The position numbers and the translations under genes are program-made. Positions 51,170 through 62,590 of a DNA stretch of 64,000 nucleotides are shown here, piece by piece. The stretch's first letter is position 1. Each line of letters begins with the position of its first letter. The notes under the pieces were generated by a model that was not told the origin of the DNA, ran no database searches, and was given only the letters and a program-made list of their open reading frames with translations. Origin of the DNA: Paralvinella palmiformis (lineage: Eukaryota > Annelida > Polychaeta > Terebellida > Alvinellidae). The DNA is taken from the NCBI GenBank assembly GCA_025642065.1, contig JAODUP010000485.1, positions 62,001 through 126,000 of the forward strand, read 5' to 3'.

Positions 51170-51487
51170 TTATAATAATAATGCATGTTTATATAGCACC
51201 AGAACCAGGTAACCCTGTTCCGAGGCGCTGTAAAGTATTATTATCCCTGACTCAGACCTGTTTCCACTCAGCACACATCTCAACTCCCAAGGGAGCATAC
51301 AACGCATGCTGCCATTATAGGCGCAAAGCGTTACTCAAACACATAGCCATCGCGTCCCGTCAGGTACTCATTTTTATGGTTGAGTGAACCAGTCGCCACA
51401 TGACAACATTGCAGCTCCCAGACCCTCGAACCCACGATTCTTCGGCTACGAGTACTACGCTCTAACTAACCGCGCTATTATGGCTCT
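51170..51487 (-). mobile_element. tRNA-derived SINE, family 2, full-length copy
   Basis: Minus-strand head 'tagcgcggttagttagagcg', B-box-like 'gtgggttcgaggg', body 'gagtaacgctttgcgcc' and 'ggttacctggttctggt', tail (TTA)n at about 51170-51180. It matches the 5'-truncated plus-strand copy at 59890-60138 over most of its length. The 68-codon frame at 51181-51387 lies within it and is not a gene. Confidence 0.78.
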
Positions 51488-52870
51488 TAACTGTCATTAA
51501 TTTCGGATATCAAAATAATGATAGGAAACAGTTTGCTTAATTGCTTTCAAAAAGACTATTCTACAGATTAAAAATAATAACTGTTAATTTAATCCTTTTT
51601 ACAGAAACATCTGAAGTATTATTGTTATATTTTTCTTATTTAACATAAACTGAATAAAATAATATATACACAGAAAAAAAGCCATTTCATAATTTAAATC
51701 CAAATAATATCTTGTATTTTCTGGAATCAGTTTATTACTAAACATAGATAATTGCATAATTATGAAGTACAGGTATGTGTGCATTATGCATCTCATAAAG
51801 TAATAGTCTCAGGACAGATTGAGCAAGGAGTCAAATATTTGGGTCAATCTTGTACTTAAGCATTTAAGGGATTAAGACGTTAAATCCCGAAACTAATCTG
51901 GAAGTATAATTTTCGAACTTACAGCATCGCTTATGGAGTATCATGTTAATTGATGCTGGTATCTTACTGAATAAACAAAGACCGTTAACGAACGACAGAG
52001 AACACTCAGATGGCCGCCATTGTTAGGAATAACGGCTGCATCTTTCGAATCTGTTGATTGAGTGATGGAGAGGGTGATAGTTCCGGCAATCCACAAATGA
52101 CTTATATAAAAATATACAGGATCCACATGAGCGCCGCCATTTAGAATCCAGACGCAAGACTAGATGCTCCTAAAGTATGACGTCACTCCGCCCTATCTGT
52201 TTGTAGTATTCGGTTATAACTAAGTAATTAAGCGTCTGTCAAGTATGAATTTTCGGAACAAAACCGTATTTATGAATATCATCACTTAGGCTGTACAAGC
52301 ATAAAATAATACTGAAATGGCTAAAGAAAACTATATAATGAAATTCCCTATATATGGGGCGGGGACAATGCAACGTATTCAGGCCCTGGTTGGAAATGTT
52401 CGTTCATTTTTGGCCACCGCACAAAATGCATTATAATGGTTCTCGTGGAGTGAAAAGGCACCTGCCGCCATTTATTCTTTGACCATTAGTGACCTTGACC
52501 TGTTTTCTGAAATGCGTATTGTTTTTTGCCTAAAAACGTGTTTTATCACGATCGGTGCCTACGATGTGAAAACGAAGCAATATGATATTGCCTTAATGCA
52601 TCTTCAACTTTGAAAATATTGCTTTAAGAGATTGTCAGGTCTACGGTTATTTAGTTCTGCATGGCGAAATAAAAACCACTTCAAAATAGGTAAGACTTTT
52701 CATTTCTGTCTTCAGGATACAGGGCATGGCTGATATCCTTCAAGCACAGACATATTTCGCGCATGATAGTTAAGGCCTTAGAGATAAGAATTACGCATCT
52801 ACACTTACCCGAGGGGTCAATATATTTGTATTTTGCAGATAGCTCATGATCTCTGTGTGTACCTAACAAG
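51488..52870. other. No gene recognised
   Basis: Several short frames without domains. 52330-52560 is GC-richer and contains 'gaccattagtgaccttgacc', a half-site-like direct repeat. Confidence 0.4.
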
Positions 52871-52876
52871 ATAGAG

Positions 52877-54246
52877 ATGGAGTCAGAAGTAGCTACAAAG
52901 AAACTTCGACAGGAAACTGATTTTAATCGGTGTATTCAGTCCCAGGAATCAGATGTTCAGGAACTAGTCAGTGAACCATTATTATAGGGATACACAATGT
53001 TCCTCAATTTCATCCATTATAGAAGAGAGTGTGCAGACGCCGAGTACCCACGGAGAGTAGTAGACGACTGGGACATTTTACTGCCACTGATTTCAAACAC
53101 ATGAAAGGAAAATGGCACAGGATATGGTATGGGTCTAGATGTCACAGTAGTTACCTTGAGCGTGCGAGAAGTCGCAACCAGAAAGCCAGCCAACAAGAGG
53201 ACATTCACTCTGTCAGGCTTGTCCGCACTCTACTCCAAGATGGTAAAGTTCTCAACATGGCGGACTTGAAGCCAGTCTACTTTGATAGTTTTCGGAGTAT
53301 TGGTGTGAACGGCATACAGCCAACTACACATGTTATGAAAGAAACGATATCCTCTCATATTGATGATGTTCAATTCATGATAGCCAAACGTCGCAATAAA
53401 TCAGGCCGAATAACTTCTTCTGATGTGCAAGATTCAGCTATAGAAGATGCAATGGTAAAGAAAACAGACAGCAGCATTCGACAGTTGTTTGACAGTGCCT
53501 GTGTGTACTCCGAGGTACCATCGCTGATAATACCAAACACCCGTGGACATTTCAGGGAGAGCTCAACACGGATGATGCTCTGCCACTATACATCATGATG
53601 GTTTAGCCATCAGCTAGAGCATTATGTATTGCCACAAATCAAAACGGCAAGTCACCTACATACCAAAACATCAAGATGCACCATTTCGACACTGCCTAGA
53701 ATGGCCACAGGTTCTTGCCAACGGCATTGCAATGCACCATCCAACTAGAAGTAAGAAGCTGCTCGAATGTCTACATGGCTTTGGTCTGTCTGTAGACTAG
53801 AGTCGGATCCTGAGGTTGGAGACGCAGCTGGCTAATGTAATCATAGGGTCTACAAGAGAAGAGGTAGCATACTTTCCAGAAACCATGCGCAAGTGTACAA
53901 GGGTGAATTCATCTTCTTTGCATTTGATAACAACGTTTTCGATGAAGACACGACTGATAAGAACCATTCCCTCCATTCCACAGCTACTGCTCTCTATCAA
54001 TGGCAGGAATCTCTCACTGACACTGACATAAATAACACAAGGAAGCTGAGACTACATGGACAACAACACAGCGATCGATCTCTCACAAGTCGTGGTGAAA
54101 TAAGTATGCTTCTATCTTATATATGGGGGAGTTATGTCATTCTTAAGTCTATCCCTATCATAAAACCATCTGCCGATTTCAATGCCATATTTCATTTATT
54201 CATGCGAAGGCCAGATTTATACCAAATAACTTTACTTTTTATTTGA
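52877..54246 (+). pseudogene. Degraded member of a multicopy invertebrate protein family
   Basis: ATG 52877 opens 'MESEVATKKLRQETDFNRCI', with TAG near 52985 (after EPLL). A frame change near 53053 leads into a 190-codon frame (53029-53598) with 'RLGHFTATDFKHMKGKWHRI' and 'CHSSYLERARSRNQ'. After more shifts come 'GIAMHHPTRSKKLLECLHGF', 'RILRLETQLANVI', 'FIFFAFDNNVFDEDTTD' and 'SLHSTATALYQW'. I recall this order (Cys-containing N-terminus, WHxxCY, then xAMHHxTRSK and DNxDFxEDTxDGK) from abundant uncharacterised proteins in cnidarian and mollusc genomes. Here the expected WHxxCY cysteine is Trp. At least four frame breaks make it a pseudogene, probably of mobile-element origin. Confidence 0.55.
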
Positions 54247-54248
54247 CA

Positions 54249-54250
54249 AT

Positions 54251-54323
<73 letters not shown>
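54249..54323. repeat. (CT)n(TA)n microsatellite
   Basis: About 34 bp CT followed by imperfect TA. Confidence 0.95.
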
Positions 54324-54329
<6 letters not shown>

Positions 54330-54975
54330 TATCAAGTTATTTTAAGATATTATTTATGCTTGAACGTTTATGATAATGAGGTTTGGCAAAGCCTTATCTA
54401 AACCGGAAATGTGAAGATCAGCATCCCATATGATCAAAGAAGATCATAACACCACCAATCATAAATACAAAGTTGTGATGATAATATTTAATAACAAGTT
54501 GTGTATCTACCTATAAACTAACAAGACAAATGAATGAAAACGCAGATATACTCAAACGAAGCATAATAACCTCCCAACACGATAAACACACACCAAACTT
54601 TGTAAAGTCCCAGCAAACAAATTAACAACGTAGACTGTCAAATGAAATTATTCAAAATGCATAAAATTATGGAAACATATATCAAATAATGTAGAAATAC
54701 AAAACGGGCTGCAACAATGTTTGAACCAACATAAAACTTAAAAGACGAAGATGTCATCAAACAATCATTGAAACATCTCGATTAAACAAAACTGGGATAC
54801 AAAATTACCATTATACAATTATCTGTGGATCATGAGATTCATACTCTTTGATAGCTATAAATTGTATTCCAGATTGTAATTATTGAAATAGGGATTATTA
54901 TTAAAATATTATTGAAATACAGTTAAATAAAATTTTGATTTTATTTATTTTGTAGAATTGTTTCAATATACACAT
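54330..54975. other. No gene recognised
   Basis: AT-rich with no coherent frame. Confidence 0.4.
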
Positions 54976-54979
54976 ATAA

Positions 54980-54981
54980 CA

Positions 54982-55053
<72 letters not shown>

Positions 55054-55075
55054 CATATACATACATACATACATA
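54980..55075. repeat. (ATAC)n(TA)n(ATAC)n microsatellite
   Basis: ATAC units, a (TA)n core, then ATAC units again. Confidence 0.95.
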
Positions 55076-55084
55076 CCTCTTTAA

Positions 55085-55320
55085 TTAGATCCAACATTTA
55101 CCTATAGGCTATGGTTGTGGGACTATAGTACGAGGAGTTTTTCATCCAGCCAGGTAACTGGCAAGGTTTCCTCCACCGAATATGCCATTTATTCTAAATT
55201 TATTTAGAATTAAGTCTCCGTGTTGAAGCAATAAATTACAGACCATTTGCTTCTCCCTCATTTGAGGCTGCCATCCACGTAAAAAACTGACATTTCGGCC
55301 ATTATTATTATATTACATAA
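55085..55320 (+). mobile_element. SINE family 3, copy a (head lost)
   Basis: 'ggtttcctccaccgaatatg' and 'aaactgacatttcggccatt' match, in inverse orientation, 60490-60740, which still has a tRNA-like head. The head is missing here. Confidence 0.65.
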
Positions 55321-55333
55321 TACATAAAATGTA

Positions 55334-55337
<4 letters not shown>

Positions 55338-55391
<54 letters not shown>
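55338..55391. repeat. (TA)n microsatellite
   Basis: About 27 TA units. Confidence 0.95.
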
Positions 55392-55394
<3 letters not shown>

Positions 55395-57688
55395 GGTTTG
55401 TCCCAATATAATCTTGAAGAAAATATAAACAACGATTATTCTGTCAATGTATTAATGATACTCGTCTTGACTTTGGTGTGATTTATTTTGTACAGATGTT
55501 AAGAAAGTTAATTTTTAATCCATTTTCTAACTGATTGTGTTATTCCTAAATTATCCTATGTTACCAGTATCCTCCCTTTTTATTTATTTTTTATTTCATA
55601 CTTGGCTCAAATATGTAATGAAAATATTTTTTCTGTAACGCTGGTTAAGGTATATTACGTGAATGAATGCAGGTTCTCTCATTTTCGTACTTATCAATAA
55701 TCAACTATTTTTTTAATGGATAAGACCAAAATATATTAGTGTGCGTGCGTGCAAGCGTGTGTTAGTGTATTATTTAAATTATGATACGTATGTGTTCTAT
55801 ATGTTCACACTATTATTGTATCATCTATGGAATGTCTTATTGGGAAAATAAATTAGTCAAATAAGTGTAAAATGCACCTTTTTTAACTTGTCCTGTCTGT
55901 ATCAGTGAAGTATTCTGGTTTAGTGTGAGGTTGAGGAGGAATTTTACATATGGACATAAATTTCGTGAAATATATATAAATATCGCATTTAAATATACAG
56001 CTCCTATCCGGTAAGCATGTATTGTATCCTATTTGTCGGGGTCTTTTCCATTTGCATCCACAGTATGTAATATAAATTCGATATATTACTTTGATTTATA
56101 TATGTGCATGCGTTCGGAATTCCAGAAACATTCAACTGCAATGATACGAAGTACGAGTAGGCGCTTCGAACACAATGAACACTATACGCCAATATTTAAC
56201 GGAGAATCCAGTACTGAAATATGTTGCTCACATATTCTCCATTTAATCTAGTATACTTATCCATTCTGCGGAGAAATTAATGGCACGGGAATAAAACAAT
56301 TCCTTTCAATTATAATGATGGTTGATGTTTTACGGCAACTTTTGTACACATTGTTCGCTAAAGGGGCTGTTTCAAGTACAACACGAGTACAATACTGGAA
56401 CATGTATAGACCTACCCCGCTATTTATACCATAATAATCGGCCTTCCTGAATTAAAGTTTGGTTGGTGTTAAAAGTTTAGAAAATTCCAATAAAAAGTAA
56501 AAACAGCCATTTTGGCCATAAAATTCTGCGAACTGCTTTAATTTTCCCCAACTGTGAAAGACCCGTACAGTTAGGAGTATAAACTTGAGTTTTACAGCCT
56601 AAACACCAATTGGTGCAAATGCGCAATAAAAAAATCATGTACGATTAAACAGAGTTATAATTATTCTGTATTTAATCTATCATACTGCGTTCAACTCATG
56701 GCTGTAATCGTATACCTAAACGTATTCAACAAACCACGTTCATTAAATATCAGTCACTACCTTTGAGGTATAATGTGAATGGATAACGGAGTTTGGCAGT
56801 CATCAAGTGTCATTTAAATGAATGTCTTGTGTAATAAAAAAGCCTCCATTTTACTTATATAATTACTTATTGCATTGTATTTCACACACCTGGTATATTT
56901 CCGGTAATAACAACAATTTAACAACATGCTAACTATTAACATGGAAATTTGAGTCTGAGTGCTGAATTTTCTATATATTATATCATATAAATGTATAGGC
57001 ATAAACAGAAAGGCTTATACCATTAGTACAACTGCACTTACGATGGATTAAGCATGACTGGAATCAAAAATAGTGTGCCCGGGCTAGTTGCTATCGAGTA
57101 GGTTCATCTTGCACGCACGCGTATAGCGGAAGTGCTGGAGCTATATATCAGCTGCTGAATATTTGTGGCAAAGAAGTGTTTCACGCTTAAATCCACGTGA
57201 GACCCTCATGTTGTTTCCACGTAGAAATAATGTTCCATCTGAAACTTTAACATAAGTGACGATTTCCACTTTTAATCCAACCGAGAGGTTTTCACGGTGA
57301 ATCAATGAACGTAACAATAGTTTGTTTACTTATTGAAATAAGTATGAAATACGAAATACAAATAAGAAACTGATTACCCAAAGCAAAAATGTAAAATTCG
57401 CAGTAACCTACGAATAACGCAATGAGTAAGAAAATGGATTTAAATTAACTTTCCTAATATTGTTATAAACACCAAAGCCAGGAAGAGTATCCCTATGTCA
57501 TTGCGAATATATTACCAGTGCATATTTTCGCCCGGTTTATAGTGTTCATCCCAAACTCTATATACACAGTACTCTAGTACATCTATCGAAAACACGAAAA
57601 AAAACTGAATTTAATCTTTAATTAAATAACCCCTATGAAATATTAAAAATTTCCGCATATTGAAACACAATTAAGATACAAACTTTTC
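55392..57688. other. No gene recognised (2.3 kb)
   Basis: Mixed AT-rich sequence. A slightly GC-richer patch lies at 57050-57310. Small frames (for example 56033-56251) lack domains. No repeat partner was noticed in the window. Confidence 0.4.

Positions 57689-57689
<1 letters not shown>

Positions 57690-57748
<59 letters not shown>
57690..57748. repeat. (TA)n microsatellite
   Basis: About 29 TA units directly left of a palindrome. Confidence 0.95.
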
Positions 57749-57752
<4 letters not shown>

Positions 57753-57754
<2 letters not shown>

Positions 57755-57824
57755 AAGATTGTGAAACTAGGGATTTCGCGAAATTCCTAAGAAATTCGTG
57801 AAATCGCTGGTTTCACAATCTTAC
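57753..57824. repeat. 72-bp fold-back palindrome
   Basis: 'gtaagattgtgaaac' at the left and its exact inverse 'gtttcacaatcttac' at the right. Inside, 'gatttcgcgaaatt' and 'aaattcgtgaaatc' pair with one mismatch around a short loop. It could be a fold-back MITE or the fused ends of a DNA transposon. It abuts (TA)n on one side and a SINE fragment on the other. Confidence 0.8.
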
Positions 57825-57831
57825 GGTAATC

Positions 57832-57910
57832 TTGTTCGAATCTTGGCTGGGCATTCTTAAAGGTTGTTTCATCTTTGACTTCGCTTCATTACATGTAGAG
57901 GTCGCACACA
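57832..57910 (+). mobile_element. SINE family 1, copy d (5' truncated)
   Basis: Starts inside the B box ('gttcgaatcttgg') and continues 'gtttcatctttgacttcgct'. It is cut off where the minisatellite begins. Confidence 0.7.
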
Positions 57911-58144
57911 TATTTCCTTAACATTTTATTAGCATAGTTCCTTAGCAATTTATCAATATAATTCCTTAGCATTTTATCAACATATTTTCTTAACATTTTA
58001 TCAACATATTTTCTTAACATTTTATCAACATATTTTCTTAACATTTTATCAACATATTTTCTTAGCATTTTATCAACATATTATTTCGATAGTGTTTTAT
58101 CAACATATTTCCTTAGCATATTTTACAACATATTTTGTTAGCAT
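57909..58144. repeat. 24-bp minisatellite
   Basis: About ten units close to 'cattttatcaacatattttc' plus 'ttaa'. Central units are near identical and outer units are diverged, as expected for unequal exchange. Confidence 0.9.
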
Positions 58145-58149
58145 TATTA

Positions 58150-59245
58150 GAAATGATTTACTCTTAGGTGTACAGGCCATTGATGGTAGTATGGTTGCTA
58201 TTAGTAACCGTTATCTAACTTATTCGTATACACCCTGATGGTATCACCGTGATTAGTACTAGAGCCAAAAGCTTAGATTATCTTATTAATAAATATTACA
58301 TATGTATATTGAGAAATGGCGGTGAAAATTTGGAACTGAGAAAACAAACTGTGTGCTGGTTGGTAATAATATATTGCATCCTGAACCAAGTGGTATTTGT
58401 AGAGTTTGGCAACCAACGTAAAATAGAAATACTCAGTACTGTATACACTACTAAGGGCAATGGTTCTGAATTTCATATTAACAATACGCAATGAAAATAT
58501 AGACCAAAATTTGTCATAAGTTTGGGGACTAAGCGAGTGTAGTATGGTAGCTACCTCAAATGTCAACTGTTACCTTACACAATAAATTTACACTCCCCCC
58601 AAAAAAAATTGCTCAGAGAATAAACGAAATATGCCAATACTATACATTTTACAAGCTAACCCAATGAAACATCAAATAGGAGTCCGTAAGGATGCTCCTA
58701 AATCTGAATTAATCCCACCTCTTAATATTAACCAAATAAGTGGCATCGTAAAACGAAATATGGTATTCCTAGTTAAGAGAATTGCGTCCAAACACCATTG
58801 AACCGACTTACTATTCGTATGCTTTCACAATATATATCTACGAGTGTTATTGTACGTGCTGCTATTGGTGGGTTTTCCTTCATCAGAATGTGTTTTAATG
58901 ATTATACGTTTCTGATACCAACCAGTATTAATGAAAATAGCCATGTTGATTCTATCCATGCAATGGTATACCGTGAACATTTAATAGGCATTATTCAGAC
59001 GAGTATACCTGAATCGATCTTTCATCCAGATGATTTGGTTCTGGCTATCTATTTAGTCATTAATATTCCTTTGATGTCTATATATTGTCTACATTCTAAT
59101 CACACAATGCTAGCTATAGGTTTGTTTTAATTATTCTTTTACCTTGTGTGTGTGGTTTTACGTTTTATCGTGTATTCTTTTCTCATCTTTGCATAATGAT
59201 AAAATAATAGTGTACCTTTGGTACTAATCCGCGGATTATGATGAT
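58150..59245. other. Unassigned; two moderately long frames
   Basis: 58249-58494 (81 codons) and 58798-59130 (110 codons) are open on the plus strand. The second is rich in Ile/Leu and begins from a plausible methionine, but no domain or motif is recognisable. They may be pieces of a decayed element. Low support. Confidence 0.25.
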
Positions 59246-59247
59246 GA

Positions 59248-59400
59248 TGATGATGATTGATCTTTTACGGCGACCTCCAAAGGTAATGAAGCGAAGTCAA
59301 CGATGAAGCACCCTTCAGATATGCCCACGCCGAGATTCGAACTCAGATGATAGTGATATGTGGTCGAACGCACTACCAACTAGACCACGGAGGCGCCGCC
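59248..59400 (-). mobile_element. SINE family 1, copy c
   Basis: Minus strand: 'ggcgcctccgtggtctagtt' head, 'ggtagtgcgttcgacc', B box 'gagttcgaatctc', body 'gcttcatcgttgacttcgct' and 'ccttt ggaggtcgc'. Bordered by a (GAT)n run at about 59238-59258. Confidence 0.8.
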
Positions 59401-59885
59401 CTACTAATCCGCGGAGTGTCGCTGCGATGCAACAATAGGTTATTCATGCTAGGCTGGTCACTTGTTAACAATTATTTCCTGGTACTTATTTTGAGGTATT
59501 TCCAAATCGCAATTCCCCCCCACCAAAAAAAAAAAACAAACAGAAATATCAAGCAAGACATAGCCAAAAAGTAACACGTTGATTGTTTGAAAACATATTG
59601 GGCAAGAAAAACGTTTATTCTAAACTATTATAAAAGCCTTATAATATTCTCGCAACGTTAAGTTTACAAGTTCCGCGGTTACCACACCAAGATAATGAAA
59701 ATTTTATTATCTGAATGTTAAATCAAATTTCGTAAACATTAAATAATATACACAAATTTAATAACAGAAAAGTACCGAAATGTTTATTCTGATTGAGTAT
59801 TAATTAGGCCATATTTCGTGTGAGCGTTTTTTTCCCTTCAAATTCAGTATTTCTATCTGTATGTATTTCCTGCTCATTCCTATCA
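59401..59885. other. No gene recognised
   Basis: AT-rich with a poly(A) run near 59525. No domain-bearing frame. Confidence 0.4.
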
Positions 59886-59889
59886 GTGC

Positions 59890-60138
59890 TGTCATGTGAA
59901 TACTGGTTCACTCATCCATAAAAAATGAGAACCTGACAGGACGTGATGACTATGTGTTTGAGTAACGCTTTGCGCCTTTAATGGCAGCATGTGTTGTGTG
60001 TTCCTTTAAGGAGTTGAGGTGGCTGCTGGATTGAAGCAGATCTGAGTCGGGTATAATAATATTGTTCAGCGCCTCAGAACGGGGTTACCTGGTTCTGGTA
60101 TCATATAAAAATGCATTATTATTATTATTATTATTATT
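59890..60138 (+). mobile_element. SINE family 2, 5'-truncated copy
   Basis: Shares 'gagtaacgctttgcgcc', 'tggcagcatg' and 'ggttacctggttctggt' with 51170-51487 and ends in (ATT)n. The tRNA-like head is absent. Confidence 0.75.
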
Positions 60139-60489
60139 ATATTATATAGTGTTATTATCTCTTATTCAAATAATGTGTTGCTTGATCAGTTGAAATCATT
60201 CGAAGACAAAACATTGGATCGGAAAAATATGATAATTACACAATCTAATTGAAAAAGTATTTAATAAACTGAAAACAACCGAAAATACATTCTCTAATCG
60301 AGCTCTTAATATAGACTTTTAGCATTCTGCTAACTAGGAAGAATTTCTACTTATTTATGCTACTTAGTTAATCACAATAATCATCATATTATTTTATCTA
60401 ATATATTATATTGGTCTGTGTATGAAACAAATTGGAAGATACCCGAAATAAAATTTAAAAAAGTCTTCTATACCATTCCCATATTCAGG

Positions 60490-60740
60490 ATGGCTAACTA
60501 CAACTTAATAATGGCCGAAATGTCAGTTATTTTACGCGACTTAGCTACCTCAAACGAGGGAGACGCAAATGGTCTTTAGTTTACCGCTTCACCGCGGGGA
60601 TTAATTGTAAACAAATTTAGAATTTACAATATATCATATATTCGGCGGAGAAAACCTTACTAGTTGTCTGGTTAGGTGAAAAAACTACTCCTATTATAGT
60701 GCCACGGCCGGGATTCGAACCTCCGACCTCCCGCACAGCA
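60490..60740 (-). mobile_element. SINE family 3, copy b (with tRNA-like head)
   Basis: Minus strand: 'ggaggtcggaggttcgaatc' holds the B box at about 60728-60708, then 'actacttttttcacc'-type body and 'taactgacatttcggccatt'. The body matches 55085-55320. Confidence 0.65.
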
Positions 60741-60749
60741 TGACCATCA

Positions 60750-60958
60750 GTAAGAAAGTGCCATGTAGTCTTCAAGGAGGACATGACCATTTAGTCTTCT
60801 TCGTGACATTGGGTGGGCTGGACAGTTGAGCAGATAATGTACCAGTTTGTACGCTTGTTGACAGTGAAGGCATAATTTAGTCTAGAAGGGTTTGAACCAA
60901 GGTGCTATAAATATGTGACCAACTGCGTTACCAGTTAGGCCATGGGGCGCCCCGAATT
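60750..60958 (-). mobile_element. tRNA-derived SINE, family 6, copy b
   Basis: Minus strand: 'gcgccccatggcctaactgg', 'taacgcagttggtcac', then 'ccttggttcaaaccc'. It resembles 8213-8290. Confidence 0.55.
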
Positions 60959-60975
60959 TAGTTAGAATATAATCG

Positions 60976-61034
<59 letters not shown>
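60976..61034. repeat. (TA)n microsatellite
   Basis: About 29 TA units. Confidence 0.95.
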
Positions 61035-61035
<1 letters not shown>

Positions 61036-61188
61036 CTAGATGATTAATTCTCCATTCGCTACCATGGCGCCTCTCGATGCTACCGGAAGTAAATCTCGCC
61101 ATTTTGTTTGAGACCTGTTTATTTTAGCTTGTTGTGTGTATAGAATAGCAGATTGAGGAAATATATAACAATATAATAATAATAATTT

Positions 61189-61193
61189 GATTT

Positions 61194-61257
<64 letters not shown>
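61189..61257. repeat. (TAA)n microsatellite
   Basis: About 20 ATA/TAA units. The poly-Tyr and poly-Ile frames here are artefacts. Confidence 0.95.
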
Positions 61258-61259
61258 GC

Positions 61260-61618
61260 AGATTGTTGTATTTTCTTGCGCTTTGGAGTGCTCATATAAA
61301 GCATTTGCCAAACTATATATATTATATGAGATACCATTTCATACATTCGTATTTGTACTTTTCACATTTGGTGGCTCCAGGGTTGTCTAAAATCAGGATT
61401 AACCTCGGCGTCCTTGTCGTAATTACGATCTTGCTTAAATTAGACCATTCATTGCGTTCAGGTATTCAACAGAATTCAGGCACATTCATGTTTTAAATGT
61501 GGTGTCCTACCCCAGAGTCACATTAAAATTGGGAAACACCTAAACTAGAACATGTAAAGCTGATCAAAATCTATCATTTTAATAAAGCATTTGTGGACTT
61601 TTTCTACAGTAGATATGC

Positions 61619-61650
<32 letters not shown>

Positions 61651-61700
61651 GGAATTTAAAATAATATACATTTAAATACTAATTAAAAATTAATTAATAT
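61260..61700. other. No gene recognised
   Basis: Contains a (TA)n array at about 61618-61645 and a domain-less 77-codon frame. Confidence 0.4.
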
Positions 61701-61704
61701 CTCC

Positions 61705-62590
61705 TATAGATCAGGAGTCGACAACCTACAGCCCGTGGGCCTTATCCGACCCGCGGCAGCATTCTGGCATTTAGAGTATTTGTGAATTTTAGAGAATTTT
61801 TAAAGTATCGACATTTCCCCATCTCATTTAACTCACTTACATATTGTTTCGGCAGTCACTCACCACGTAATTATCAAAACAATCAGATGACTAATAATTC
61901 CTATTAAACTGTCCTTTGCTGGGGAGAAGGCAATAGGTTAATAGTCCTTTTCATAGCGATCGGCATTCCTCAGCAAATAGGCTGACCAATCACAAGCTGG
62001 TTAGCTTTTTAAGTCCTCTTTCGTAATAACGGTAATCGGGAGCCTCGCTGGATGTTATACTGATATAATAGTCGATAAAAAAATACAATTTTCTGTTTGT
62101 GACATTTTAGAAGTGAACTAGTTACTTGTGACTAAAACGTAATCAAGAATGAACTGTATTGTGAGAAAATAATTAAAATAAGAAACTATCGTCTGGAGGC
62201 ACAGACGCAAAAAATACTATTGATAGAGAAGACACAATCAAACGCTGGCACCACAAACACACTAACAAAAGCATATTGTATCATCCACCAGGAGGCGTTG
62301 TGTGCAAAATCGCTGAAAATGTAGAATGTGATAGACGTTGTCGTTAAAACAGTTAACTTTGTGCGAAAGCAGGGCCTGAAACATAGACAGTTTCAACAAC
62401 TGCTACTGGAGATGGACGCCGAATATAGAGATTTGTCGTATTATTGTGAAGTCAGCTGGCTTAGCAGAGGGGTCATGCTTCACCGAAATCGCTGCGTTTT
62501 TTCGCAAATGGTGTTCGATGTGCCAGAAAATACATGTTGCCCACCGACTTAATCCAAATTCCACTATTCTACACCCATACAATTCGAAAC
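61705..62590 (+). mobile_element. hAT (Charlie/GTF2IRD2-like) transposon relic
   Basis: It opens with 'caggagtcgacaacctacag' then 'cccgtgggcc...gacccgcgg', the familiar hAT-Charlie-type terminus. The frame at 62313-62552 reads 'VVVKTVNFVRKQGLKHRQFQ' and 'DLSYYCEVSWLSRG', the central part of the hAT transposase in GTF2I-repeat-domain-containing and ZBED-like relatives. A piece just upstream, 'IHQEALCAKSLKM', belongs to the same stretch across a stop. No C-terminal dimerisation region is visible. Dead. Confidence 0.7.

Noticed and set aside
51181..51387. 68-codon ORF
   Set aside because: Lies wholly inside SINE family 2 on its antisense strand.
53797..54000. Minus-strand frame opposite the GIAMHH family relic
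   Set aside because: Antisense to recognisable conserved motifs; no independent support.
57909..58144. Possible CRISPR-like array
   Set aside because: Units are contiguous with no spacers; it is a minisatellite in animal DNA.
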